64,000 bases of DNA from Pseudomonas sp. MAG733B (GCF_036884845.1 NZ_CP145732.1:1178001-1242000); one strand, 5' to 3'. Positions 17,351 through 26,473 are shown, counted from the stretch's first letter. Translations and numbers: made by a program. Notes: generated by a model from the letters alone, not told the origin.

Positions 17351-18081
17351 TGCAGCAACCTGGACGTTTGATCGGCCTTGGCGTCGGCCCTGGTGATCCG
17401 GAACTGATTACCGTGAAAGCCCTGCGCCTGCTGCGCGAATCGCCGGTGGTGGCGTACTTCGTCGCCAAGGGTAAAAAGGGCAATGCGTTCGGCATCATCG
17501 AGGCGCATCTGCAGGAAGCGCAGAACCTGTTGCCGCTGGTCTACCCGGTGACCACCGAGGCGTTGCCGGCGCCGTTGTCCTACGAACAAGTGATCAGCGA
17601 TTTTTACGATGACGCCGCCGAAGAACTGGCGACGCACCTCGATGCTGGTCGCGACGTGGCGGTGATTTGCGAAGGCGATCCGTTCTTCTACGGCTCCTAC
17701 ATGTACCTGCACGACCGGCTCGCCGAGCGTTATCAGGCCGAAGTCGTGCCGGGCGTGTGCTCGATGCTTGGCGGTGCCTCGGTACTCGGCGCGCCGCTGG
17801 TGTATCGCAATCAGAGTCTTTCGGTGTTGTCCGGCGTGCTGCCCCACGACGAACTCAAGCGTCGCCTGGCCGACGCCGACGCGGCCGTGATCATGAAGCT
17901 GGGGCGCAACTTTCCCAAGGTTCGCCAGGTGCTGGAAGAACTCGGTCTCGCTGGGCGCGCGTTGTACGTCGAGCGCGCGACCATGGCCAATCAGAAAATC
18001 GTGCCGCTGGATCAGGTCGAGCCAATGTCCTCGCCGTATTTCTCGCTGATCATCGTTCCCGGCGAAAGGTGGCAAGGCTGA
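17347..18081 (+). CDS. cobI: Precorrin-2 C20-methyltransferase CobI
   Basis: SAM-dependent tetrapyrrole methylase that converts precorrin-2 to precorrin-3A. The 244 residues contain the family signatures [19 protein letters not shown] at the N-terminus, [18 protein letters not shown] in the middle and [16 protein letters not shown]. Two consecutive ATG codons (17347 and 17350) could serve as the start; the first overlaps the cobH stop. The stop TGA at 18079-18081 overlaps the cobJ ATG by one base. Confidence 0.95.
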   Translation: MMQQPGRLIGLGVGPGDPELITVKALRLLRESPVVAYFVAKGKKGNAFGIIEAHLQEAQNLLPLVYPVTTEALPAPLSYEQVISDFYDDAAEELATHLDAGRDVAVICEGDPFFYGSYMYLHDRLAERYQAEVVPGVCSMLGGASVLGAPLVYRNQSLSVLSGVLPHDELKRRLADADAAVIMKLGRNFPKVRQVLEELGLAGRALYVERATMANQKIVPLDQVEPMSSPYFSLIIVPGERWQG

Positions 18082-19778
18082 TGACCCGACTCGTTCCGGC
18101 GATTGTCATTCTCGGCAATGGCAGCCTCGCCACTGCGCGTACGCTCCAACAGTTTTACCCCGGCGCTCTGATCCATGGGTTGGCCGAACGGGTCGATAGC
18201 GCGGACCGTGTCTATCACGAGTTCGGCGCGACCCTGCGAGAACTGTATCAACAGAACACGCCGATCATCGCGTTGTGCGCGGCCGGGATAGTGATCCGCA
18301 CATTGGCGCCGTTGCTGCTCGAAAAGGGCGCCGAGCCACCGGTGCTGGCCGTGGCTGAAGACGGCAGCGCGGTGGTGCCGTTGCTCGGTGGTCTGGGCGG
18401 CGTGAATGTGATGGCGCGGGAAATTGCCGCCCATCTCGACGTCGCACCGGCCATCACCACCAGCGGTGAACTGCGTTTCGGCACTTGCCTGCTCAACCCG
18501 CCCAGCGGCTATACCTTGGGTGATCTGGAACTGGGCAAGCGTTTCGTTTCTGATCTGCTCGCCGGCGAAACCGTGCGCATCGAAGGTTCGGCACCGTGGC
18601 TGGCGCAAGCGCAGTTGCCTGAGGATGCGCAGGCGCGGCTGGCGGTGCGTGTCAGTCATGCCGAGCGCCTGCCAGCGGCCAACGAATTGCTGATCTATCC
18701 GCGCAGTGTGTTGGTCGCGGTCCGTGCCGGCGTTGCGGATTTGCCGAACGTGATTCGTAAGGCCTTGCATCAGGCTGCAATTGCCGTGCAGTCGGTGGCC
18801 TGTATGTTGGCCGCCGAAACCGAAATGGCCAGCCCGGCGCTGCGTGAAGCGGCACTCGAACTGGGTGTGCCTTTGCGCTTTTCCAGTGCCGTGGGTGGAG
18901 CCGTTGAACTGGCACGTCAGGCGATGGAGCCGGGAGCTTCCATCGTTGGTGATGATGCCGTCGCCATTGCCGTGGCCGCGCAGCCATTGGACCCGTTGCA
19001 GATCGGCCGTGCGCGCGGGCGCCTGGCGGTGATAGGCCTGGGGCCGGGTGCGGCTGAGTTGATGGTGCCTGCGGTGAAGGCCGAACTCGCTCGCGCCAAT
19101 GACGTGCTGGGTTACGAAACTTATGTACGCATGGCCGGGCCATTCCGCACGGACCAGGTGCTCCATTGCACCGACAACCGCGAAGAGATGCAGCGTGCAC
19201 GGCATGCATTCGAACTGGCGGCCCAAGGGCGATCAGTGGTGGTGGTGTCGTCGGGCGATCCGGGTGTTTTCGCCATGGCTGCCGCGGTGCTCGAAGCGCT
19301 TCACGAGTCCACCGACATCAATTGGCACAACGTCGATCTTGAGATCTTGCCGGGTGTGTCTGCCTCGCTGGCAACTGCGGCCCAGGCCGGCGCACCGTTG
19401 GGTCATGACTTTTGTGTGATGTCGCTGTCGGACAACCTCAAGCCTTGGTCGATCATCGAGAAACGGCTGGACCTGGCCGCCCAAGCAGATCTGGCCCTGG
19501 CGTTCTACAACCCGATCTCGCGTTCACGTCCATGGCAATTGGGGCAAGCACTGGAGATCGTCGCCCGGCATCGCGCGCCAGAGACACCGGTGGTTTTGGG
19601 GCGCGACATCGGGCGTCCGGGGCAGACGCTACGGGTGACGACCCTTGGGCAACTGACGCCAGATCAGGTTGATATGCGAACCATGGTGCTGATTGGTTCC
19701 TCAACCACTTGTGTCTTTCCGCGCCCGGAAGGTGGCGTGTGGGTATACACGCCTCGCTGGTATGGCAATAAACCGTAA
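18081..19778 (+). CDS. cobJ: CbiG-CobJ fusion: cobalt-precorrin hydrolase-like domain plus precorrin-3B C17-methyltransferase
   Basis: A 565-residue fusion. Residues 1-310 are CbiG-like: CbiG_N (ALCAAGIVIRTLAPLL, 'EDGSAVVPLLGGLGGVN') followed by a middle part and a C-terminal CobE-like domain ('SVACMLAAETEMASPALREA'). From about residue 313 comes a tetrapyrrole methylase (LAVIGLGPGAAELMVPAVK, 'VVVVSSGDPGVFAMAAAVLE', ILPGVSASLATAAQ), which is CobJ, the ring-contracting C17 methyltransferase. The start is the ATG at 18081; frame upstream of it lies in cobI. Last gene of the operon, followed by a terminator. CbiG in other bacteria removes the two-carbon fragment after ring contraction. Confidence 0.93.
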   Translation: MTRLVPAIVILGNGSLATARTLQQFYPGALIHGLAERVDSADRVYHEFGATLRELYQQNTPIIALCAAGIVIRTLAPLLLEKGAEPPVLAVAEDGSAVVPLLGGLGGVNVMAREIAAHLDVAPAITTSGELRFGTCLLNPPSGYTLGDLELGKRFVSDLLAGETVRIEGSAPWLAQAQLPEDAQARLAVRVSHAERLPAANELLIYPRSVLVAVRAGVADLPNVIRKALHQAAIAVQSVACMLAAETEMASPALREAALELGVPLRFSSAVGGAVELARQAMEPGASIVGDDAVAIAVAAQPLDPLQIGRARGRLAVIGLGPGAAELMVPAVKAELARANDVLGYETYVRMAGPFRTDQVLHCTDNREEMQRARHAFELAAQGRSVVVVSSGDPGVFAMAAAVLEALHESTDINWHNVDLEILPGVSASLATAAQAGAPLGHDFCVMSLSDNLKPWSIIEKRLDLAAQADLALAFYNPISRSRPWQLGQALEIVARHRAPETPVVLGRDIGRPGQTLRVTTLGQLTPDQVDMRTMVLIGSSTTCVFPRPEGGVWVYTPRWYGNKP

Positions 19779-19787
19779 GTTGCAGAA

Positions 19788-19821
19788 AGGGCCGGCGCAA
19801 TGCCGGCCTTGTTTATTTTAA
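19788..19821 (+). terminator. Rho-independent terminator of the cobGHIJ operon
   Basis: GGCCGGC (19790-19796), loop GCAAT, GCCGGCC (19802-19808), then TTGTTTATTTT. It begins 10 bp after the cobJ stop codon. Confidence 0.8.
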
Positions 19822-19839
19822 GTTATTTGTTCGTTGTTT

Positions 19840-19865
19840 AAATGCCGGCTTATTAGTCGGCATTT
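19840..19865. other. Hairpin in the AT-rich leader before the unknown gene at 19978
   Basis: AAATGCCG (19840-19847), spacer of 10, CGGCATTT (19858-19865): a perfect 8-bp inverted repeat 112 bp before the ATG. The same GCCGGC core occurs in the cobJ terminator just upstream, so it may be a second, bidirectional end signal or an operator. The 199-bp gap is visibly AT-rich compared with the rest of the window. Confidence 0.4.
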
Positions 19866-19977
19866 GTGCGTCACAATATCTTGTGGTTATTTCTGGTTTG
19901 ACCAAATTTTTGTGGGTCGCTAAGTTTTGTCTGTCTGCAAGAGGCAGGCTCAATTAACTAATAAGGAAGTGAGTAAT

Positions 19978-20748
19978 ATGATTGCTAATGAAGTGATGGA
20001 TGAGGCATTCGACTATTCCGCGCAACGGGAATATTTTGGACTGACTGAAACAGTACGGCCAATGACGCGTATGGCAAATATTAGTATGACCTCGGTGCAA
20101 AGTGACAACGAATCCTCCGCCGTATTGGGAACAACCGTTGCAGCTTATGATGAAGCACTGTCGGACGAAGATCGCGAGGCATTTGACGATACGATTCTTT
20201 TTGCGGAAATGCGTGCAGACACGTATTACAACCGCGAAACCCAGCGCCGCGAATGGTATGGCGAATATAGCAAAGCGCTGACCAATTGCGGTTGGCCGAC
20301 CATGAGCGACCCTTATAAGGAATACATCAGTCGGGATTTGAACTTCACCATGGACGAGGCTGCACTGCAGATCATCGCGTTGGCCGCCGGTGCCGACAAA
20401 CTGAAAGTCCTGCCACTGATCTCCGCAGCTTTTAACTCCCTGGAAAAGAACGATGGCGCACTAAAGCTGATAGAGCTGAAAAGTAAACAGAATAAGTCCG
20501 GCAACCTTCAGGTTGTTCCATGTGTATTACTGGGTGGGCGACCAACAATGATTGCGTGTGCTATGCAGATGGAGGCAAAGGAACTGATTACAAAAATCCT
20601 GTTTTTCAAATTTCGGGGTGAAGAGGTGAAAGTATATACCGCCGCTACGCGCCGTACATTGAATCGGCGTGCTTACAATGTCGTCAAGGATGTTGTTCAG
20701 GGCGCAGTCGATAAGGCTCGGCTCGATTACTTTAAAGTTCCGCTGTAA
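19978..20748 (+). CDS. Uncharacterised protein of the three-member family around the cob genes (member 2)
   Basis: I do not recognise this 256-residue protein, but it is a clear relative of the product at 14489-15262 and nearly the same length. Shared, in order: QREYFGLTETV (16-26), an acidic DEALSDEDREAFDD region, DTYYNRET (81-88), W93-x3-Y97-x8-W106, AFNSLEKND (151-159), QVVPC (178-182) and ILFFKF (207-212). There is no signal peptide or membrane segment. The ATG at 19978 has AAGGAAG upstream. The gene is AT-rich for this genome: 19981-20040 has 26 G/C of 60 and 20581-20640 has 21 of 60, which suggests horizontal origin. It lies downstream of the cobJ terminator and before a further relative. 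Confidence 0.75.
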   Translation: MIANEVMDEAFDYSAQREYFGLTETVRPMTRMANISMTSVQSDNESSAVLGTTVAAYDEALSDEDREAFDDTILFAEMRADTYYNRETQRREWYGEYSKALTNCGWPTMSDPYKEYISRDLNFTMDEAALQIIALAAGADKLKVLPLISAAFNSLEKNDGALKLIELKSKQNKSGNLQVVPCVLLGGRPTMIACAMQMEAKELITKILFFKFRGEEVKVYTAATRRTLNRRAYNVVKDVVQGAVDKARLDYFKVPL

Positions 20749-20755
20749 TTATGAT

Positions 20756-20783
20756 GAGAACTTCGATGCTTGAAGTTCTCTTT
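20756..20783 (+). terminator. Hairpin between the second and third family genes
   Basis: GAGAACTTC (20756-20764), loop GATGCTT, GAAGTTCTC (20772-20780), then TTT. A 9-bp perfect stem 8 bp after the stop codon; with only three T it is a probable terminator or attenuator that could lower expression of the gene at 20809. Confidence 0.6.
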
Positions 20784-20808
20784 GCTTCTACAGTTTGCAA
20801 GGTGAAAC

Positions 20809-21567
20809 ATGGAAAGTAATCGTCAGGAATCGTTTGTCGATACTGGTTTGTTAAGCGTGTTGTCCAGTTCATTGGAAAGCCAAATGAAGTGCGACACATT
20901 GTATTCATTACTCGCCGCCCGGTTGATGGCGTCGAGTAAGTTTCCGAATGTCGAAGAGTTTTCGCAATGGCACAGCACGTTTGTCCAGGCGCTTGAACGG
21001 AGCGCTTGGACGCTCCGGGGAGAGCAAGTGTTGCGACCGACATTTGAAGGCCGGTCCAGCGTCACGCTCAGTGATGTGATCGTTCAGGCAATGGCAGGTC
21101 CGTCGCTTCACGAGCAGAGTGCCTTAGTACTTGAAGCAATGAATGCCTTCAGCAAAATCCCCACGTATTCACCATCAGCGGTGCGCTTTTGGGAGCGCTG
21201 TGTCAGTCAGCGCATGGTCAAGGTGCCGGGGAAGGAAGAGGAGCAACGCTTTACGGTGCATGTGCTGTTTGCGGTGAGCTCACGCAAAGCCTGTATGGAT
21301 CTGTTCCAGCTTGAGTTCGAAACGTCGCAAACTGTGGAAGAGCCTTTTTTGCAGCTGGCTTTTTTGCCGCGCAGTTTTACTTCACCGGTATCGGTGAAAC
21401 ATCACAGGTTCGAAATGGCGGCGAGGGCGTTTGCCAGAAGCAGGGAGCAACTCATCGCCTTTGTACGGTGGCATCAGATGATAGCGGTCACGCCTGATAT
21501 CGAACCCGGGCAGGATTACGTGACCTGTGGCGCGGTCATGGCACCAAATACCCTTTCACTCCGGTGA
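20809..21567 (+). CDS. Uncharacterised protein, distant relative of the two other cob-flanking proteins (member 3)
   Basis: A 252-residue protein I do not recognise. It keeps the W-x3-(Y/F)-x8-W signature of the neighbours (W54, F58, W67), a similarly placed AMNAFSKIP (111-118) and a hydrophobic strand pattern in the last third (RFTVHVLFAV, FLQLAFL), but lacks DTxYNRET and the PC motif. The relationship is therefore likely but distant. No signal peptide or membrane helix. The ATG at 20809 has AAGG upstream. Its last 32 bp overlap the convergent marC gene, which suggests that the block inserted or eroded right up to marC. Confidence 0.68.
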   Translation: MESNRQESFVDTGLLSVLSSSLESQMKCDTLYSLLAARLMASSKFPNVEEFSQWHSTFVQALERSAWTLRGEQVLRPTFEGRSSVTLSDVIVQAMAGPSLHEQSALVLEAMNAFSKIPTYSPSAVRFWERCVSQRMVKVPGKEEEQRFTVHVLFAVSSRKACMDLFQLEFETSQTVEEPFLQLAFLPRSFTSPVSVKHHRFEMAARAFARSREQLIAFVRWHQMIAVTPDIEPGQDYVTCGAVMAPNTLSLR

Positions 21568-22132
21568 AAATAATCTGCGCTGCCAACGCACACACGAACA
21601 AGCCCATTAACCGGCTGACAATCTGCAACCCCTGATCACCGAGAATGCGCTCGATTCGGCTGGACAGGTACAGCACCACGCCGACAGTGAAGCTGGCCAG
21701 GGCAATACTGAGAATGGCCGTGAGCTTGTCGTCCCAGTGCGGCTGGCTCACGCCCATGACCAGCAAGGCACCGATGGTGCCGGGGCCGACCGTCAGCGGG
21801 ATAGTCAGCGGAACGATGGTTACGTCCTGCTGCACGTTATCGGTCTGCACGGCCGACTTGCCCTGGGCCATGCCCAGCGCCGAGATGAAGAGTACGCTGC
21901 CGGCACCAATGCGGAACGCGTCCACGGTGATGCCGAAAACGTCGAAAATCACTCGGCCAAACAGATACAGCAATACGCTGGAGACCAGCGTGGCGGTCGC
22001 CACTTTCCAGGCCAGCCGACGTTGTTCCTTGCGTGAGTAACCGCGGGTAAGGCTGATGAAGCAGGACAACACGAAGAACGGGCTGTAGAGCACCAGCATC
22101 TTCAGGTAAACGCTGAACAACACATGGAGCAT
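21536..22132 (-). CDS. MarC family inner-membrane protein
   Basis: A 198-residue protein of the MarC/UPF0056 family with about six membrane helices. The family pattern is 'SPFFVLSCFISLTRGYSRKE' at the N-terminus and 'VPLTIPLTVGPGTIGALLVM' in the middle, then two helices at the C-terminus. The family function is unknown; it is not a proven multiple-antibiotic-resistance factor. The ATG at 22130-22132 has a weak ribosome site. It lies downstream of retS on the same strand and its 3' end overlaps the convergent unknown gene at 20809 by 32 bp. Confidence 0.88.
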   Translation of the reverse strand: MLHVLFSVYLKMLVLYSPFFVLSCFISLTRGYSRKEQRRLAWKVATATLVSSVLLYLFGRVIFDVFGITVDAFRIGAGSVLFISALGMAQGKSAVQTDNVQQDVTIVPLTIPLTVGPGTIGALLVMGVSQPHWDDKLTAILSIALASFTVGVVLYLSSRIERILGDQGLQIVSRLMGLFVCALAAQIIFTGVKGYLVP

Positions 22133-22194
22133 GGTGCAAGCTCACTGGCGAGGGAAGTCGAGGGGGAGTCTATCAGGCGATTGGGTCTGTCGGC

Positions 22195-24972
22195 TCAGGA
22201 CGTTGGTGTCGCCGTGCGGTTCTGCAGATCGCGTTGGGCAACCCAGTGCTCGATCAACTCACGCAACTGCGAGAGTTCGACCGGTTTGGCCATGTGTCCA
22301 TCCATGCCGGCCTGACGCGCTCGCTCTTTATGTTCGGCGAGGATATGAGCAGTCAATGCCACCACGGGAGTACGGGTCCGCTGGTTGCCGACTTCCCAGG
22401 CGCGCAATTGCTGGGTGGCCGAGAAGCCGTCGAGGATCGGCATTTCACAGTCCATCAGCACCAGGTCGTAGCGCTGGGCCTTCATTGCCTGCAAGGCTTC
22501 CTCGCCATTGCTGGCGGTATCCGGTTGCAGGTTGAGCTTGCCCAGCATGCCGCGGATAACCTTGGTCGAGATGCTGTTGTCTTCGGCCACCAGAATACGG
22601 AAGTCGCTGGGAACCTTGACCGGCAGGGTCGGGCCGGAAGAGGGTGGCTGCATGACGGCGAGGCCCTTGTTGCGCTGGGTAAGTTCGTCGGCCAGGGTCG
22701 TCTTGAGGGTGTAGCCAGCCACCGGTTTGGCGAGGATGCGTTTGATCCCCGAATTGCGCGCAATGATCTTGCTCGGCGCATTGCTGATGCCGGTGAGCAT
22801 GATCAGCAGGATGTCGTGGTTCAGGCTCGGGTCTTCCTTGATCTTGGCCGCCAGTTGCATGCCGGTCATGCCGGGCATGTTCTGGTCCAGCAGGACCACG
22901 TCGAAATAATCACGCAAGTGCGCCTTGGTACGCAGCAGCGCCAGGGCTTCCTTGCCGGACGCAACGGCACTGACGTTCAAGCCCCAGGCGCTGCACTGCT
23001 GCACCAGGACCTTGCGACAGGTGTCGTTGTCATCCACCACCAGTACCCGCGCACCTTGCAGCGGGCCATCGAGGTCGGAGGTCGGATGTTCGAGACGATC
23101 CGGGTCCAGCGGCAAGGTCAGCCACAAGGTGCTGCCCTGGTTGCTGCCACTCTTGATGCCGAACTCGCCTTGCATCAAGCGAATCAGCTGACGGGCGATC
23201 ACCAGCCCCAGATTTCCGCCCAGACGGTTGGCCGACAGGAAGTGCTTGCTGTGCAGTTCGGCGTGCATCAGGGCATCGCGCTCTTCGGCGTCCATCGGTT
23301 CGCCGCTGTCCTGCACGGCGATGCGCAGGCGCGGTTTGGCGCTGCGCTCATCGAGGGCGACGACGATCAGGATTTCGCCTTCATCGGTTTTCTTCAGGGC
23401 GTTTTCCAGCAGGCTCAACAGGGTCTGGCGCAAGCGGGTCGGATCACCGCTGATGACCCGCGGCACTTGCGGCTGGATGAAGCTGATCAGCTCGACGTTC
23501 TGCTGTTCGGCCTTGGCGCGGAAGATACTCAGGCAGTCCTCGATCAGTGCATTGAGATCGAACTGCACATCGTCGAGTTCGATCTGCCCGGATTCGAGTT
23601 TGGAGATGTCGAGAATTTCGTTGATCAGCGTCAGCAGCTCGTTGCCGGCGCTATGGATGGTCTGTACATAGTCACGCTGCTTGACCGAGAGTGGCGTACC
23701 CAGCAACAGCTCGGTCATGCCCAGCACGCCATTCATCGGCGTGCGGATCTCGTGGCTGATTTTCGCCAGGAACTCGGCCTTGGCATTGATCTCGGCGTTG
23801 CTGGCCGCCAGGTCGCGGCTGATGCTGAAACGATCTTCGGTGATGCGCCGCTGACGCTCGCTCAAGGCGATGCTCATCAGCAGACCACTGATGCAAATGA
23901 ACGCCAGCAGGGTGGTGATCAGGCCGTGGGGTTCGATCAGGGTCAGCCCGAGCAGAGCGGGCAGGATGATCAGCGTGCCGAGGTTGAACACCACCATCGC
24001 CGCCACGAACAGCCGCGCCGGGCGATAGCCCTTCTGCCAGTGACAGGCGCTGACGAACAGCATGGTCAGGCCCGCAAGGGCGACCAGGCCGTAGGTGATG
24101 ATGTTCAGCGGCAATGTGTTGACGAACAGCAGCAACAGGCCGCAGATCATGATGAACAGGATCTCGCCCAACATCAGCTTGTTCAGAGGGTGTGGGCCGA
24201 GTGGGGCGAAGAAACGATAGGCGAACATCAGGCCGGCAGGTGCCGTCAGTAACAAGGCGAGGTAGGCGCCGGGTGTTTGTACGGCTTGCCAGTTCGGCAG
24301 CCATGGCCCTGCCAGATTCAGCAACAGCACCACGCTGAGCATCAGCAAACCTTCGCAGATGGCGAGCCAGAGACTGCTGCGTGAACGGGTGTAGGCATAA
24401 CGGATGAGGTTGTGCAGGATCAGCATGCCGATGCAGCCCAGCAGCAGGCCGTAGATCAACGTCTGGTTCTGGCTGGCCGCGGCCACCACCGCCGATTGCA
24501 GGGTGATGAAAGGTCGCAACTGGTGTTCGGAGACCAGTCGCAGGTAAACGTCGAGGGGTTTGTCGACTTGCGGCAACGGCAGCATGAAGTCGCTGCTGGG
24601 CAGTGGTCGGTCAGCCTGGGGCTGTTTGTGGCCGGTGCTCGATTGCTCGATCAGCTTGTCGCCGTCCAGCACGTACATATTGAGTTGCAGCAGGTCGGGT
24701 GCGAATACTCTCAGCAACTGCTCATGCTTGCCCGGTGCAAGACGAAAGCGCAGCCAGAGCGCGCCGTCGGGCTCGGCTGCCGTGATGCGTTCGAGATCGA
24801 TAGGACTGAATTGGTTGGTATAGCGCGCGGAGCGGACATCGCTCAGCTGCAGGTCACCCTGTTCGTCGAGCAATACCGCTAGGCCACTGCCTTGTCCGGC
24901 CTGAGCCGGGAGCATGCAGAGCAGGGTCAGCAGAGTGACGGTGAAACCTATGGCAATCCTGAGCCAGCGCAC
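22195..24972 (-). CDS. retS: Hybrid sensor kinase RetS
   Basis: Membrane hybrid kinase that in P. aeruginosa and P. fluorescens blocks the GacS sensor and so keeps the Gac/Rsm pathway off, shifting cells from attached to motile or acute behaviour. The 925 residues comprise a signal segment, a periplasmic 7TMR-DISMED2 domain (about 30-165), seven helices (about 172-370), HisKA with H407 in [12 protein letters not shown], a divergent ATPase domain ([17 protein letters not shown]) and two receiver domains with D696 and D841. The start is a GTG at 24970-24972 with AAGGGA upstream. Identity as RetS rather than another hybrid kinase (such as LadS) is supported by its place next to purD-purH-fis, as in PAO1. 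Confidence 0.9.
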   Translation of the reverse strand: MRWLRIAIGFTVTLLTLLCMLPAQAGQGSGLAVLLDEQGDLQLSDVRSARYTNQFSPIDLERITAAEPDGALWLRFRLAPGKHEQLLRVFAPDLLQLNMYVLDGDKLIEQSSTGHKQPQADRPLPSSDFMLPLPQVDKPLDVYLRLVSEHQLRPFITLQSAVVAAASQNQTLIYGLLLGCIGMLILHNLIRYAYTRSRSSLWLAICEGLLMLSVVLLLNLAGPWLPNWQAVQTPGAYLALLLTAPAGLMFAYRFFAPLGPHPLNKLMLGEILFIMICGLLLLFVNTLPLNIITYGLVALAGLTMLFVSACHWQKGYRPARLFVAAMVVFNLGTLIILPALLGLTLIEPHGLITTLLAFICISGLLMSIALSERQRRITEDRFSISRDLAASNAEINAKAEFLAKISHEIRTPMNGVLGMTELLLGTPLSVKQRDYVQTIHSAGNELLTLINEILDISKLESGQIELDDVQFDLNALIEDCLSIFRAKAEQQNVELISFIQPQVPRVISGDPTRLRQTLLSLLENALKKTDEGEILIVVALDERSAKPRLRIAVQDSGEPMDAEERDALMHAELHSKHFLSANRLGGNLGLVIARQLIRLMQGEFGIKSGSNQGSTLWLTLPLDPDRLEHPTSDLDGPLQGARVLVVDDNDTCRKVLVQQCSAWGLNVSAVASGKEALALLRTKAHLRDYFDVVLLDQNMPGMTGMQLAAKIKEDPSLNHDILLIMLTGISNAPSKIIARNSGIKRILAKPVAGYTLKTTLADELTQRNKGLAVMQPPSSGPTLPVKVPSDFRILVAEDNSISTKVIRGMLGKLNLQPDTASNGEEALQAMKAQRYDLVLMDCEMPILDGFSATQQLRAWEVGNQRTRTPVVALTAHILAEHKERARQAGMDGHMAKPVELSQLRELIEHWVAQRDLQNRTATPTS

Positions 24973-25070
24973 GGCGAAATCCCTTCGTAGGTTAATGCCA
25001 GAATATAACTATGCGCGGCGCCGGAATAGTCAGGCAAGGGCCCGAAGCCCTCGCCCGGCTGAATGGAAGC

Positions 25071-26366
25071 TTATTCCTGATTTTCGCCACGCTCGCGGGC
25101 AATGGCACGGTAGCCAATGTCCTTGCGATAGAAACAGCCTTCCCAATCAATGCTGGCCGCCAGTTTGTAAGCCTGCTGCTGTGCAGCATCGACGCTGGCA
25201 CCCATGGCAGTGGCGCAAAGCACACGACCACCGGCCGTAACAACCTGACCGTTTTCAAGAGCAGTACCGGCGTGGAAAACTTTGCCTTCCAGTGCCGCCG
25301 CTGCATCCAGGCCCTTGATGGCCGCGCCTTTGGCGTAGTCACCAGGATAGCCGCCCGCGGCCAGCACGATGCCGACGCTCGGACGTGGATCCCATTGTGC
25401 CTCGACCTTGTCCAGCGCCTGTGCCAGCGCAGCTTCTACCAGCAGCACCAGGCTCGACTGCAAACGCAGCATGACCGGTTGGGTTTCAGGGTCGCCGAAA
25501 CGGCAGTTAAATTCGATAACTTTTGGGTTACCAGCCTTGTCGATCATCAGGCCCGCGTACAGGAAGCCAGTGTAGACGTTCCCTTCCTCGGCCATGCCGC
25601 GAACCGTCGGCCAGATCACCAAGTCCATGACGCGCTTGTGCACTTCGCTGGTAACAACTGGAGCAGGGGAGTAAGCACCCATGCCGCCGGTGTTCGGACC
25701 GGTGTCGCCGTCGCCGACGCGTTTGTGGTCCTGGCTGGTGGCCATCGGCAGCACGTTCTTGCCGTCGACCATGACAATGAAACTGGCTTCTTCGCCGTCC
25801 AGGAATTCTTCGATCACCACGCGCGAACCAGCATCGCCAAAGGCATTGCCCGCCAGCATGTCGCGCACGGCGTCTTCGGCTTCGGTCAGGGTCATGGCAA
25901 CGATCACGCCTTTGCCGGCAGCCAGGCCATCGGCCTTGATCACGATCGGCGCACCTTTTTTACGCAGGTAAGCCAGGGCCGGCTCTATCTCGGTGAAGTT
26001 CTGGTAGTCGGCGGTCGGGATCTTGTGGCGAGCCAGGAAGTCCTTGGTGAAGGCTTTCGAACCTTCCAGCTGAGCGGCGCCAGCGGTCGGACCGAAGCAA
26101 TCCAGGCCACGGGAGCGGAACAGGTCAACGACGCCAGCGACCAGTGGCACTTCCGGGCCAACGATGGTCAGGGAAACGTTTTTCTCGGCAAAGTCCGCCA
26201 GTTGCTCAAGGGCCAATACGTCGATGGCGACGTTCTCGCACTTGGCTTCGATCGCGGTACCGGCATTGCCCGGAGCGACGAAAACCTTCTGCACGCGCGG
26301 ATCCTGAGCCACTTTCCAGGCCAGGGCGTGTTCACGGCCACCGCTGCCAATGATCAAAACATTCAT
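25071..26366 (-). CDS. purD: Phosphoribosylamine-glycine ligase PurD
   Basis: Second step of purine synthesis: joins glycine to phosphoribosylamine using ATP. The 431 residues are full length, with the N-terminal VLIIGSGGREHALAWK, LTIVGPEVPLVAGVVD, the ATP-grasp core (PIVIKADGLAAGKGVIVAMT, 'VVIEEFLDGEEASFIVMVDG'), GPNTGGMGAYSPAPVV and EFNCRFGDPETQ. I chose the ATG at 26364-26366; a longer frame would extend through a REP element. It follows purH on the same strand. Confidence 0.97.
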   Translation of the reverse strand: MNVLIIGSGGREHALAWKVAQDPRVQKVFVAPGNAGTAIEAKCENVAIDVLALEQLADFAEKNVSLTIVGPEVPLVAGVVDLFRSRGLDCFGPTAGAAQLEGSKAFTKDFLARHKIPTADYQNFTEIEPALAYLRKKGAPIVIKADGLAAGKGVIVAMTLTEAEDAVRDMLAGNAFGDAGSRVVIEEFLDGEEASFIVMVDGKNVLPMATSQDHKRVGDGDTGPNTGGMGAYSPAPVVTSEVHKRVMDLVIWPTVRGMAEEGNVYTGFLYAGLMIDKAGNPKVIEFNCRFGDPETQPVMLRLQSSLVLLVEAALAQALDKVEAQWDPRPSVGIVLAAGGYPGDYAKGAAIKGLDAAAALEGKVFHAGTALENGQVVTAGGRVLCATAMGASVDAAQQQAYKLAASIDWEGCFYRKDIGYRAIARERGENQE

Positions 26367-26380
26367 TTCAAAAACCTCGG

Positions 26381-26448
26381 TTGTGGGAAGGCTTGCCCGC
26401 GATGGCGATCTTGAGGACGCCATCGCGGGCAAGCCTTGCTCCTACAGG
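26381..26448. repeat. Inverted REP pair between purH and purD
   Basis: TGTGGGAAGGCTTGCCCGCGATGGC and GCCATCGCGGGCAAGCCTTGCTCCTACAGG are separated by about 10 bp. The first copy has a partly decayed GGAG end. It fills the gap between purH and the purD start. Confidence 0.8.
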
Positions 26449-26473
26449 TCTGCGCATTGCAGGCCTGATGATA

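Noticed and set aside
22234..24252. Long open frame (672 codons) opposite retS, and similar ones at 40362-41996 and 43090-44913
   Set aside because: They mirror retS, DUF2333 and speA codon for codon; high GC at third positions leaves antisense strands open in this genome.
25033..25055. Hairpin GGC.AGGGC-loop-GCCCT.GCC downstream of purD
   Set aside because: The stem is real but has no T-run on the purD side, so I did not list it as a terminator.
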